Assembly: GCA_041609895.1 (NCBI GenBank)
Contig: JBFIPX010000037.1
Coordinates: 1 to 21,751 of the forward strand
Reading direction: 5' to 3'
Origin: JAHHLP01 sp041609895
Lineage (GTDB): Bacteria > Bacteroidota > Rhodothermia > Rhodothermales > JABDKH01
Length of the DNA: 21,751 bases
Shown: one piece after another, positions 15,093 to 21,751 of the stretch
Position numbering within the stretch: the stretch's first letter is position 1
How the letters are laid out: each line of letters opens with the position of its first letter
Program-made: the position numbers and the translations under genes
Notes under the pieces: model-generated
What the model was told of the DNA's origin: nothing
Seen by the model: only the letters and a program-made list of their open reading frames with translations
Database searches by the model: none

Positions 15093-15301
15093 TGTCCACC
15101 ATTCCGTCAAACGAGGCCGAGGACCGGCTCGAAGCAGAGATTGAGACGTTGCACCGCTGGTACGACGAGCTCAAGGAGTTCCTGGAAGCCGGTCTTAAGG
15201 ACGGCAACGTTACGCACGAGGTTTTCTCGGACGCCGCCACCATGGCCACACGGGTGGTGATCCGCCTTAAATCGCTCTATGGGCAGGTGGCCAACGAATA
15301 G
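15092..15301 (+). CDS. Small acidic helical protein, function unknown
   Basis: This 69-residue protein starts at ATG 15092. It is rich in Glu, Leu and Lys with heptad-like spacing (EDRLEAEIETLHRWYDELKE), so it is probably mostly helical and perhaps a short coiled coil. It has no signal peptide, membrane helix or Cys. A good intrinsic terminator begins 33 bases after its stop, which supports a genuine short transcript. There is no clear Shine-Dalgarno; a palindrome covers the region just before the start. I do not recognise a family. Confidence 0.65.
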   Translation: MSTIPSNEAEDRLEAEIETLHRWYDELKEFLEAGLKDGNVTHEVFSDAATMATRVVIRLKSLYGQVANE

Positions 15302-15334
15302 ACGGATCTCTCCGCCGTCAAAAAGAGAATGTTT

Positions 15335-15377
15335 AAAGGACCGGCACTTGAGTCGCCGGTCCTTTTTTCTTTTTTTG
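15335..15377 (+). terminator. Strong Rho-independent terminator
   Basis: AAAGGACCGGC (15335-15345) and GCCGGTCCTTT (15355-15365) form an 11-base-pair perfect stem around a 9-base loop. The T-rich run extends to 15377 with only one interruption. It ends the transcript of the 69-residue protein gene. Confidence 0.92.
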
Positions 15378-15442
15378 CTTCCTGCACTTATCGGGCTCCT
15401 TGAACAGCGCCACTGCCCGGTCCCACGCATCGCGGGTAAGCA

Positions 15443-15535
15443 ATGAACAAACGACTACAGAAAGACATCGTTGTCGCCGTCGGTATCCTCATCGGCGTCG
15501 TTCTGATAATGACGATCATCGGCCTGTTTACTTGA
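15443..15535 (+). CDS. 30-residue single-helix membrane miniprotein
   Basis: This is a short open frame with ATG 15443 and TGA 15533-15535. The peptide has a basic start (MNKRLQKD) and then about 20 hydrophobic residues (IVVAVGILIGVVLIMTIIGL) with a two-residue tail, a clean N-in single transmembrane helix. Third codon positions are mostly G or C, as in neighbouring genes. GGGTAAG lies about 3 bases before the ATG and is a poor Shine-Dalgarno. It lies in its own space between a terminator and addB. It could be a membrane-acting small protein, but chance cannot be excluded without homologues. Confidence 0.5.
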   Translation: MNKRLQKDIVVAVGILIGVVLIMTIIGLFT

Positions 15536-15540
15536 CCGGT

Positions 15541-15558
15541 GTGACATAAGGGTGTCAC
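15541..15558. promoter_or_regulatory. Palindrome GTGACA-N6-TGTCAC upstream of addBA, possible operator
   Basis: The perfect 6-base arms GTGACA (15541-15546) and TGTCAC (15553-15558) are separated by TAAGGG, with two further outer pairs after one mismatch. It lies 5 bases after the miniprotein stop and about 50-90 bases before addB. There is no T-run, so it is not an intrinsic terminator. Symmetry and position suit a dimeric regulator site, but the spacing does not match the classic CRP site. Confidence 0.3.
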
Positions 15559-15594
15559 CCCCGCGCCCTAGCTTCATCGTCCGTCTGTCGTCTT

Positions 15595-18500
15595 TTGTTT
15601 GAGAGCCGCCGCGAGGCTCGAGATAGCCATTCAGGAGGTGAGGAGAAGATCTCATACGTCATAGAGCAACTTCAGGAATTCTGTCGCAAAAACCCCGTCG
15701 GCCGGAAACTGTTGGTTGTCCCGAGCAAGCAGGCCGGTTACAATCTCACAACGGCGCTGGCCCGGCATGGCGTCCGGTGGGTCAACCTGCACGTCGAGAC
15801 CTCACTTTCGCTCGCGGAGTGGTATGCGGCTCCGGTTCTCGACGAACAGGCACAACGGCTGTCTGCTGATGGAGCCGCTTTTCTTGTCCATCGAATCCTG
15901 TCCTCAACACTCGAGGGGGCAGATGCAACCGATGACTTCCGAGGCTCCCTCGCCGTATCGCCCGGGCTGGTCAGGGCGATAGCGCATACGATTTCGGATC
16001 TCCGCCTCGCCGACGTGCCGTCGGCTCGTCTTGCAAAGTCGGGAATAGGCCGAGCCAAAGCGCGTTTTCTCGCAGAGGTCTATCAATCCTACGAACGCTC
16101 GATCGCGCGAGACCGGCAGTACGATTCAGCCGACGTCTATCGTGTCGCCATCGAACAACTGAAAAGTCAGGGTTGCCGGTTCGATGCGGTTGCCGTACTC
16201 GACGAGGTTGAGATTCCGTTCCTGCCCTTCCGTTTTCTCGACTTGATGCATGACACCAGCGGTGAGTTCTCTCGGATTGGACGGGATGATTTTCAGGTCG
16301 ATCCGCCACGCCACGTCGTAGCGTCTCGGTTCGAGGATATCTCCGTACCGACTCGAACGGAAACGGTGCACCCCGCCGGGCAGATCCGAATCAGAAGGCT
16401 GGAGCCAGCTGACAGTTCGCTGGTGCAGCTTCGGGATGCAGTTGGTTCGGACGCAGAGGTACGGGGCGTTTTTCGTGAGATCCGGTCGTTGAACGTGTCA
16501 CTCGACTCGGTGGAAATTGCATATACGTCAAAACCCTACCTGACGCTCATTGCCAACAACGCTTTTTCGATGGGACTTCCAGTCACGCTGTCGGAAGGAC
16601 TGCCCATCCGAATAGGTCGCTGCGGCCAGGCTGTGATCGGGTTCTACCGCTGGATCGCCGAAGGACTCGACGCCGGAGGATTGTCGCACCTTCTGAGGTC
16701 CCGTCTCGTCCGCCTTCCGTGGCCGGACGGGCAGAGCCCGAAGCCGCGGCGGTGCGAAATCGCCGAGACGCTAGACGTCAGAAAGGCTGGTAGAGGACGC
16801 GATGAGATTCTCAATGCCTTTGCGAGGCAGCGACGCCAGATCGAAGCGGAAGAGGCGTCCGGTTTTGGTCGTGATTCCGACCGGAAAATTGAGCGTCTGA
16901 CCGTTGGCAGAGAGGCCGTCGAACAGCTACTCGAACTCGTACCGGAGTCTGGCGATTCGACGGCGGCTGAGCTAGCGCAATCCGGCCTTCGCTTTCTAGG
17001 GGATTACTTCCGTCCGACGAGTGAGATTGAGGCACAGATGCTTGAGTCAATTCTGGACCGACTGCGTGCGATCTCAGAAATGGAGATCTCCGGCCCGACC
17101 GACTCCCTGGCATCCCTGATGCAGCAACTACTCGAGTCGCATCACTCCGCGGCATCGGTGGCTCGTGAGGGTCACTTGTACGTCGTTCCTGTCGAGCGCG
17201 CGGGCTATAGCGGGAGACCCAACACGTTCGTTGTCGGACTTGACGAGGGCTCGTTCCCCGGCGCGGGAATGGAAAGTCCAGTGCTGCTCGACGACGAGCG
17301 AGCCAAAATATCGCCACGGCTCCCGGATGGTCGCTCGCGGCCGGCAGAAAGAACGTGGCATCTGCTGCGTATGCTTGGGACCCTGGAGGGTCCCGTAACC
17401 CTGACCGCGAATCGTTTCGACGTCGTCGATGGTCGCGAACGCTATGCATCGTCGGTGTTCGCTCAGTGCCGCGAGGACCTCGATCTGAAAAATCCAATCA
17501 GGTACACATCGGTACCGGCGCTAGACGAGGCCATCTCCGAGGCAGATGCCTGGCTTTCGCAGCGAGGAAGCGCTCGGTTTGTCAAAGCTGCGACGGACTA
17601 CTATCCATTGCTGGCCTCGGGTCTGAAGGCAACGTCAGCTCGCAACAGCCCGAAGCTCTCGCGCTTCGATGGCTATCTCGGTCGGCCGACACCCGAACTC
17701 AGCCTGCGCGATGGTAAGACCGTATCGGCTTCACGCCTCGAGCGCCTGGCGGAGTGTCCTCATCGGTATTTCCTTCAGCATGTGCTCTACGTTCAACCTC
17801 CGGACGAGATCGACCCGGAGGATAACAGGTGGCTCGATGCGCGCGAATTCGGCAAGCTCGTTCATGAGCTCTTATGCGACTTCATGACCCGTCTCCAGGA
17901 TCGTTCCGAGAAGCCCAATATGGAACGACATCGTGCCGAAATCCTCGACCTCGCAGAAGAGTATGCGGAATCGGCTTGCGAGAGAATACCGCCCGAAACT
18001 CCTTTGGCCTATCGAGCCGGGCTTCGACAGATCAAAACCGCAGCTCAGATATTTCTCGCTGCTGAAAGCCGAAGCGACCCGGGCGTAGAACCCGTTCACT
18101 TCGAGCTTAAGTTCGGCGACAACGCTGAGGGTAGTCGTCACCCGCGACCGGTGGAGATCGAGTTGGGCAAGCACGCGACCATCAGACTTCGCGGAAGCAT
18201 CGACCGCGTTGATCGAACATCTTCGGGTTTCAAGATCTGGGACTACAAAACCGGTTCGTCGGCTCCCTTCGACCGAACAAATCCCTTTAAGGGAGAGAAG
18301 CTTCAGTGGGCGCTGTACGCTTTCGCCTTCGAGAATCTGATGAAGGGTCTTCCCACGAATCTGGAGGTAACCGAGTCGGGCTACTTCTTTGTTGGCGAGC
18401 GTGAGTACGGTCGCCGGATATCCCACAATGTGCCGGATCGTGACGTGGTTGGCAGATACCTGCTGCCGCTGCTGGAGATGGCCGAGCGAGGCGCGTTCTT

Positions 18501-18669
18501 CCATTTTCAGAAACGCGACCAGGGGAGTTCTCCGTGCAAGTTCTGCGACTATCGTTCGGTCTGTTCGAGCGAACGCCGGTTTCAGTCGGATCTACCCGCG
18601 GCACTCGAGGAAACAGAATCAATGAATGGAATACTGGAGCTGCTACCGGAGTGGATGAAATCCTTGTAG
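15595..18669 (+). CDS. addB: AddB-like subunit of the AddAB helicase-nuclease
   Basis: This protein, up to 1024 residues, is half of the AddAB complex that processes double-strand breaks for RecA recombination. The N-terminal part is a UvrD/RecB-like scaffold with a degenerate Walker A (LLVVPSKQAGYNL, about 39-51), so helicase activity should come from AddA. The C-terminal part is a PD-(D/E)XK nuclease with Asp870 (GSIDRVD), Asp883 and Lys885 (WDYKTG). Cys721 (ECPHRYF), Cys981, Cys984 and Cys990 (CKFCDYRSVC) match the four-Cys iron-sulfur clasp of AddB nucleases. The listed start is TTG 15595, which has no Shine-Dalgarno. In the same frame, codon ATC 15649 follows AGGAGGTGA by 7 bases and is the likelier start, giving 1006 residues. 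It overlaps addA by 19 bases. Confidence 0.88.
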   Translation: MFESRREARDSHSGGEEKISYVIEQLQEFCRKNPVGRKLLVVPSKQAGYNLTTALARHGVRWVNLHVETSLSLAEWYAAPVLDEQAQRLSADGAAFLVHRILSSTLEGADATDDFRGSLAVSPGLVRAIAHTISDLRLADVPSARLAKSGIGRAKARFLAEVYQSYERSIARDRQYDSADVYRVAIEQLKSQGCRFDAVAVLDEVEIPFLPFRFLDLMHDTSGEFSRIGRDDFQVDPPRHVVASRFEDISVPTRTETVHPAGQIRIRRLEPADSSLVQLRDAVGSDAEVRGVFREIRSLNVSLDSVEIAYTSKPYLTLIANNAFSMGLPVTLSEGLPIRIGRCGQAVIGFYRWIAEGLDAGGLSHLLRSRLVRLPWPDGQSPKPRRCEIAETLDVRKAGRGRDEILNAFARQRRQIEAEEASGFGRDSDRKIERLTVGREAVEQLLELVPESGDSTAAELAQSGLRFLGDYFRPTSEIEAQMLESILDRLRAISEMEISGPTDSLASLMQQLLESHHSAASVAREGHLYVVPVERAGYSGRPNTFVVGLDEGSFPGAGMESPVLLDDERAKISPRLPDGRSRPAERTWHLLRMLGTLEGPVTLTANRFDVVDGRERYASSVFAQCREDLDLKNPIRYTSVPALDEAISEADAWLSQRGSARFVKAATDYYPLLASGLKATSARNSPKLSRFDGYLGRPTPELSLRDGKTVSASRLERLAECPHRYFLQHVLYVQPPDEIDPEDNRWLDAREFGKLVHELLCDFMTRLQDRSEKPNMERHRAEILDLAEEYAESACERIPPETPLAYRAGLRQIKTAAQIFLAAESRSDPGVEPVHFELKFGDNAEGSRHPRPVEIELGKHATIRLRGSIDRVDRTSSGFKIWDYKTGSSAPFDRTNPFKGEKLQWALYAFAFENLMKGLPTNLEVTESGYFFVGEREYGRRISHNVPDRDVVGRYLLPLLEMAERGAFFHFQKRDQGSSPCKFCDYRSVCSSERRFQSDLPAALEETESMNGILELLPEWMKSL
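15633..15641 (+). promoter_or_regulatory. Nine-base perfect Shine-Dalgarno pointing to an AUC start of addB
   Basis: AGGAGGTGA is a full match to the 16S rRNA 3' end. No ATG, GTG or TTG in the addB frame lies at proper distance; the in-frame codon 7 bases downstream is ATC (15649-15651). The out-of-frame GTG inside it (15640) meets a stop after 8 codons. Most other genes here have weak or no such site, so this one stands out. Confidence 0.6.
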
Positions 18670-21600
18670 ACATACAGCCGGAAGCGGGAGCTGCACAGGC
18701 AGACCTTCCTGACAGCGCGGAGCGTCGGGTCATCGAGCAAGAACTCGACGTCAATCTCGTAGTCGTTGCCAGCGCAGGGACGGGTAAGACGGAGGCGCTG
18801 ATCCGTCGTATGGTCGCAGGTGTCGTCTCCGGCTCGGTCGAGATCGACTCGCTGGTTGCCATCACCTTTACAAGAATGGCCGCGGGCGAGATGCGGGCTA
18901 GATTTGCAGAGAAGCTTCGCGAGAAGTCGGCAAACAATGCACGTGCTGCGGAGGCACTTCGCAAGATCGATCGGTGCTTCATAGGGACGATACACTCGTT
19001 TTGCGCTCGGCTACTTCGCGAGCGGCCCCTGGAAGCAGGACTGCGGCCGGATTTCACAGAGGTAGATGAACACGAGGTTACGGTTCTTTGGCGCCACTTC
19101 TGGCGCGACGCGATCCAGGCACTGTATGCCAATGGCGACACCCGGATCGACGAACTGCGACGCCTCGGCGTAGACGTCGGAGAACTGTATGACTTCTTTG
19201 TCACACGCACGGAAAACTCAGACCTTCCGCTCCAACCCGGCCTCGATTCTGAACCCGACCTGCAACGACCGCTTCAAGACGTTCTCGAGCAGATTGAAGA
19301 GGTACGTTCACAACTTGGCGGCAGCATCCCCCTTGAGCGCGATACGTTCCTGGAGCAAATCGATCGAGCCGAATACTATCGGCGTAATCGGTCCTTCGAA
19401 GATGTCGCGAACAAGGCTGAACTACTGCGCATCTATCAGCGGGCTCTGAAGAAGAGCAGCGTTACCCTGAAGAAGTGGCCGGACGAGGCGCTGGCCCGGC
19501 ACGTTAGAGACGTTGTAGCCCCGAACCTGCTAGAAAATGTCGTCGACCCTGCGCTGACCGATTGGAGGCAGTATGTCCACGGCAAGGTTGTGCCACTCAT
19601 CGACGATATCGTTGAGAGCTTCTCCGAGTATCGCCGGAATAAAGGACTGGTCACGTTCCACGATCTGCTCCTGTACACAGCGAGACTGCTTCGAAACCGA
19701 CCTGAAGTGCGGTCGCGCTTTCAATCGAAGTTCGGCGCCTTCTTTGTCGATGAGTTTCAGGATACGGATCCACTGCAGGCCGAGATTATCATGTACCTGG
19801 CCTCAAGCGATAACGGGTCGGCTGATTGGCGGGATCTATCTCCCGATCCCGGCCGACTGTGTATTGTCGGCGACGAGAAGCAATCGATCTATCGATTTCG
19901 CAGGGCGGACATCGACGTCTTTCGCCGTGTGACGGATCGGATCCTCGAGTCTGGAGGCCGCAAAGTCCGACTGAAGACCAGCTTTAGATCCCTGCCTCCG
20001 CTCTGCGACTGGCTCAACTCTGCCTTCTCTACGCTTTTTGAAGAGCACGAACGCGAACACCAGGCTGACTATGATGGGTTGCTGCCGTATCGGTTAGAAG
20101 CGTCGGACGATCCCTGTGTAAAGCGCTTGGAAATCCCCAAAGTCGACAGGAACCGACGTGAGTACATTGCGCAGAAGGAGGCCGTCTCGATCGCGAATTA
20201 CATCCTGTCGATGACGCAGTCGAACAGGTCTCCCGGTGACTTCATGATCCTTACCCGCAAGCGGACCCACCTGGACCTTTACGCCCGGGAGCTCGAGAAG
20301 CGTAGCGTTCCGTACGACATCATCGGGGGCGACTCGTTGTCGGCCTCGGAAGAGTTGCGGAGTTTGGTTCAGATGCTGGAGGTGATTCGTCGCCCAGCCG
20401 ACGAAGTCGCGATGCTTGGATATCTGCGTGGGCCTCTGGTCGGGCTCGGAGACGACGAACTGTACCAGCTGCGTCTTTCTGGAGGTGGATTCAGAATATG
20501 GAGACTCATCCCAGATGGTTTGCCTGAGGACCTTACGCGGAAGATGGAGGCTGCTAAGGATCAGCTGGACCGCGCGCGGAACGACGTGATGTCACGGTCG
20601 CCGGCAGCAGCTATTGCCAGCATCATCGAGTGGACAGGCCTCGCTGCCTTCGCAGCGGGGCTCGAGGGCGGCGCGACACGCGCAGGTAACCTGTTTCGAG
20701 TCGTATCGTTAGTCCGCGGGTGGGAGGAGCAGGGAATGAATTGGAGTCAGGTTGTCGCCGAACTGGGTGAGATCCTTCGAGACTCGAAATACCAGTATGA
20801 GCAGATGACGCTGGACGTCGGGCGATCCGATGTCGTGCGCATCATGAACCTCCATCAAGCCAAGGGTCTTCAGGCGCCGGTGGTCATTCTCGCCGACTGC
20901 TACGACACATCCAGGCCGGAGCCCGGTCAGCATGTATCTCGGGAGCAAGAGCACGAGTATCTCTCGATTCCAATCCGGGCGGACCGCGGTGGACGGTTTT
21001 CAGAAGTCGTGGCCGAGCCTGTTGGGTGGGCTGAGGATCTTGAAAAGGAGAAACTCTATTCGGAGGCCGAGGAGCTTCGCAACGTCTACGTCGCCGCAAC
21101 CCGGGCGCAAGACCTCTTGATCGTCTCGAGTTACCCGAGCGGGAAGGGGCAAGGTCCGTGGGCGAGGCTCGTTCCCGCCCTCCGTTCAGTACCCACGATT
21201 GCCGTAACTGAGTCCATTGACTCACCGGCGGAGCCTGACCACATAGAAGACGTCGGTGCGGCGGTCGACAGGATTCGCGAGCACTGGCAACAGGTCCGCG
21301 AACCGACCTACGTCGTCGCAACGGCTACCGGGGAAGATCCGGCGACCGCGGTGGAGGAGTTTCCGGCAGGCGACCGGGGTGCGGACTATGGGTCCGTTAT
21401 CCACACGGTCTTTCAGGCGCTCATCGAAGAGCGTGTCACCGACCTCGAGTCTTTCGCGAGCATTGAATCACGCAAAGCAGGCCTTCCAGCGGACCGCACA
21501 AGACAGCTTGTCGAAGAAGTCGTCGCTTTCAAGGAAAGTCATCTTTACAGTGAACTTAAGTCTGCGTCGCAGGTCTATTCTGAAGTCCCGTTTTCCCACC

Positions 21601-21751
21601 GGGACGACGAGAAGGAAGTCATCTACCGCGGTACGATCGATCTCGTTTACCGCACTCCGTCCGGCTGGACGATCGTCGATTTCAAATCGCATCGTGCAGA
21701 AACCGACGAAGAGGTCGAAGCGCTCAAGCGCCGCTATGAAAGTCAGCTCGA
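18651..21751 (+). CDS. addA: AddA-like UvrD/RecB helicase-nuclease subunit, truncated by the window end
   Basis: The frame is open from GTG 18651 to the last base (1033 codons), so the 3' end is missing. Superfamily 1 helicase motifs are clear: motif I SAGTGKT (41-47), Ia TFTRMAAGEM, II DEFQDT (367-372), III GDEKQSIYRFRRAD, IV TSFRS, and VI VYVAATRAQD with Arg818. A C-terminal RecB-type nuclease follows, with YGSVIH, GTIDLVYR and Asp1010-Phe-Lys1012 (VDFKSH). With AddB it unwinds and resects DNA ends. AddA is normally about 1100-1250 residues, so roughly 70-200 are missing. GTG 18651 is the only usual start codon between the upstream region and Walker A, and overlaps addB by 19 bases, indicating coupled translation. 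Confidence 0.92.
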   Translation, partial: MDEILVDIQPEAGAAQADLPDSAERRVIEQELDVNLVVVASAGTGKTEALIRRMVAGVVSGSVEIDSLVAITFTRMAAGEMRARFAEKLREKSANNARAAEALRKIDRCFIGTIHSFCARLLRERPLEAGLRPDFTEVDEHEVTVLWRHFWRDAIQALYANGDTRIDELRRLGVDVGELYDFFVTRTENSDLPLQPGLDSEPDLQRPLQDVLEQIEEVRSQLGGSIPLERDTFLEQIDRAEYYRRNRSFEDVANKAELLRIYQRALKKSSVTLKKWPDEALARHVRDVVAPNLLENVVDPALTDWRQYVHGKVVPLIDDIVESFSEYRRNKGLVTFHDLLLYTARLLRNRPEVRSRFQSKFGAFFVDEFQDTDPLQAEIIMYLASSDNGSADWRDLSPDPGRLCIVGDEKQSIYRFRRADIDVFRRVTDRILESGGRKVRLKTSFRSLPPLCDWLNSAFSTLFEEHEREHQADYDGLLPYRLEASDDPCVKRLEIPKVDRNRREYIAQKEAVSIANYILSMTQSNRSPGDFMILTRKRTHLDLYARELEKRSVPYDIIGGDSLSASEELRSLVQMLEVIRRPADEVAMLGYLRGPLVGLGDDELYQLRLSGGGFRIWRLIPDGLPEDLTRKMEAAKDQLDRARNDVMSRSPAAAIASIIEWTGLAAFAAGLEGGATRAGNLFRVVSLVRGWEEQGMNWSQVVAELGEILRDSKYQYEQMTLDVGRSDVVRIMNLHQAKGLQAPVVILADCYDTSRPEPGQHVSREQEHEYLSIPIRADRGGRFSEVVAEPVGWAEDLEKEKLYSEAEELRNVYVAATRAQDLLIVSSYPSGKGQGPWARLVPALRSVPTIAVTESIDSPAEPDHIEDVGAAVDRIREHWQQVREPTYVVATATGEDPATAVEEFPAGDRGADYGSVIHTVFQALIEERVTDLESFASIESRKAGLPADRTRQLVEEVVAFKESHLYSELKSASQVYSEVPFSHRDDEKEVIYRGTIDLVYRTPSGWTIVDFKSHRAETDEEVEALKRRYESQL

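Noticed and set aside
18287..19210. A 307-codon Ser/Arg/Thr-rich minus-strand frame across the addB-addA junction
   Set aside because: Low-complexity composition and full antisense overlap with motif-bearing addB and addA sequence.

Overview
The window looks like a chromosome segment from a GC-rich Gram-negative bacterium of the Bacteroidota/Rhodothermota type. This is inferred from gene content, not from a database match. The pointers are outer-membrane beta-barrels, a lipoprotein plus TonB-dependent receptor pair with a carboxypeptidase-regulatory N-domain, haem domains with CX4CH motifs, a DUF5777-like barrel, AddAB-type recombination nucleases, and mostly weak or absent Shine-Dalgarno sites. 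I saw no rRNA, tRNA, CRISPR array, transposase or phage gene.

Layout. (1) 2-3312, plus strand: the end of one FtsX/MacB-type permease, a second permease, a LolD-like ATPase and an outer-membrane barrel, the last three overlapping. This looks like an envelope ABC export or extraction operon with its own barrel. (2) 3492-3899, plus: an ArsR-family repressor with a thiol metal-site motif. (3) 3955-9715, minus: a haem lipoprotein; a haem domain fused to a beta-barrel; a PurD-like ATP-grasp protein; a Cys-rich protein of unknown function; a class II aldolase; and MtnA (methylthioribose-1-phosphate isomerase). A 92-bp REP/MITE-like palindromic element lies in the 5' end of the haem-barrel gene. (4) 9768-14971, plus: a small four-helix membrane protein, a lipoprotein, a TonB-dependent receptor, exonuclease III and a chromate-type transporter, mostly separated by 0-6 bases. 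(5) 15092-15535, plus: a 69-residue helical protein ending at a strong intrinsic terminator, then a 30-codon single-helix membrane miniprotein. (6) 15595-21751, plus: addB and addA, overlapping. addA runs off the window.

How the genes fit together. The two haem proteins probably form an envelope redox unit. MtnA and the aldolase act in consecutive steps on 5-thio- or 5-deoxy-ribose phosphates. The lipoprotein and TonB receptor probably form an uptake unit. AddAB and exonuclease III are DNA repair functions. The most unusual items are the haem-barrel fusion with its partner, the repeat inserted at its start, and an apparent AUC start codon for addB behind a nine-base perfect Shine-Dalgarno sequence.
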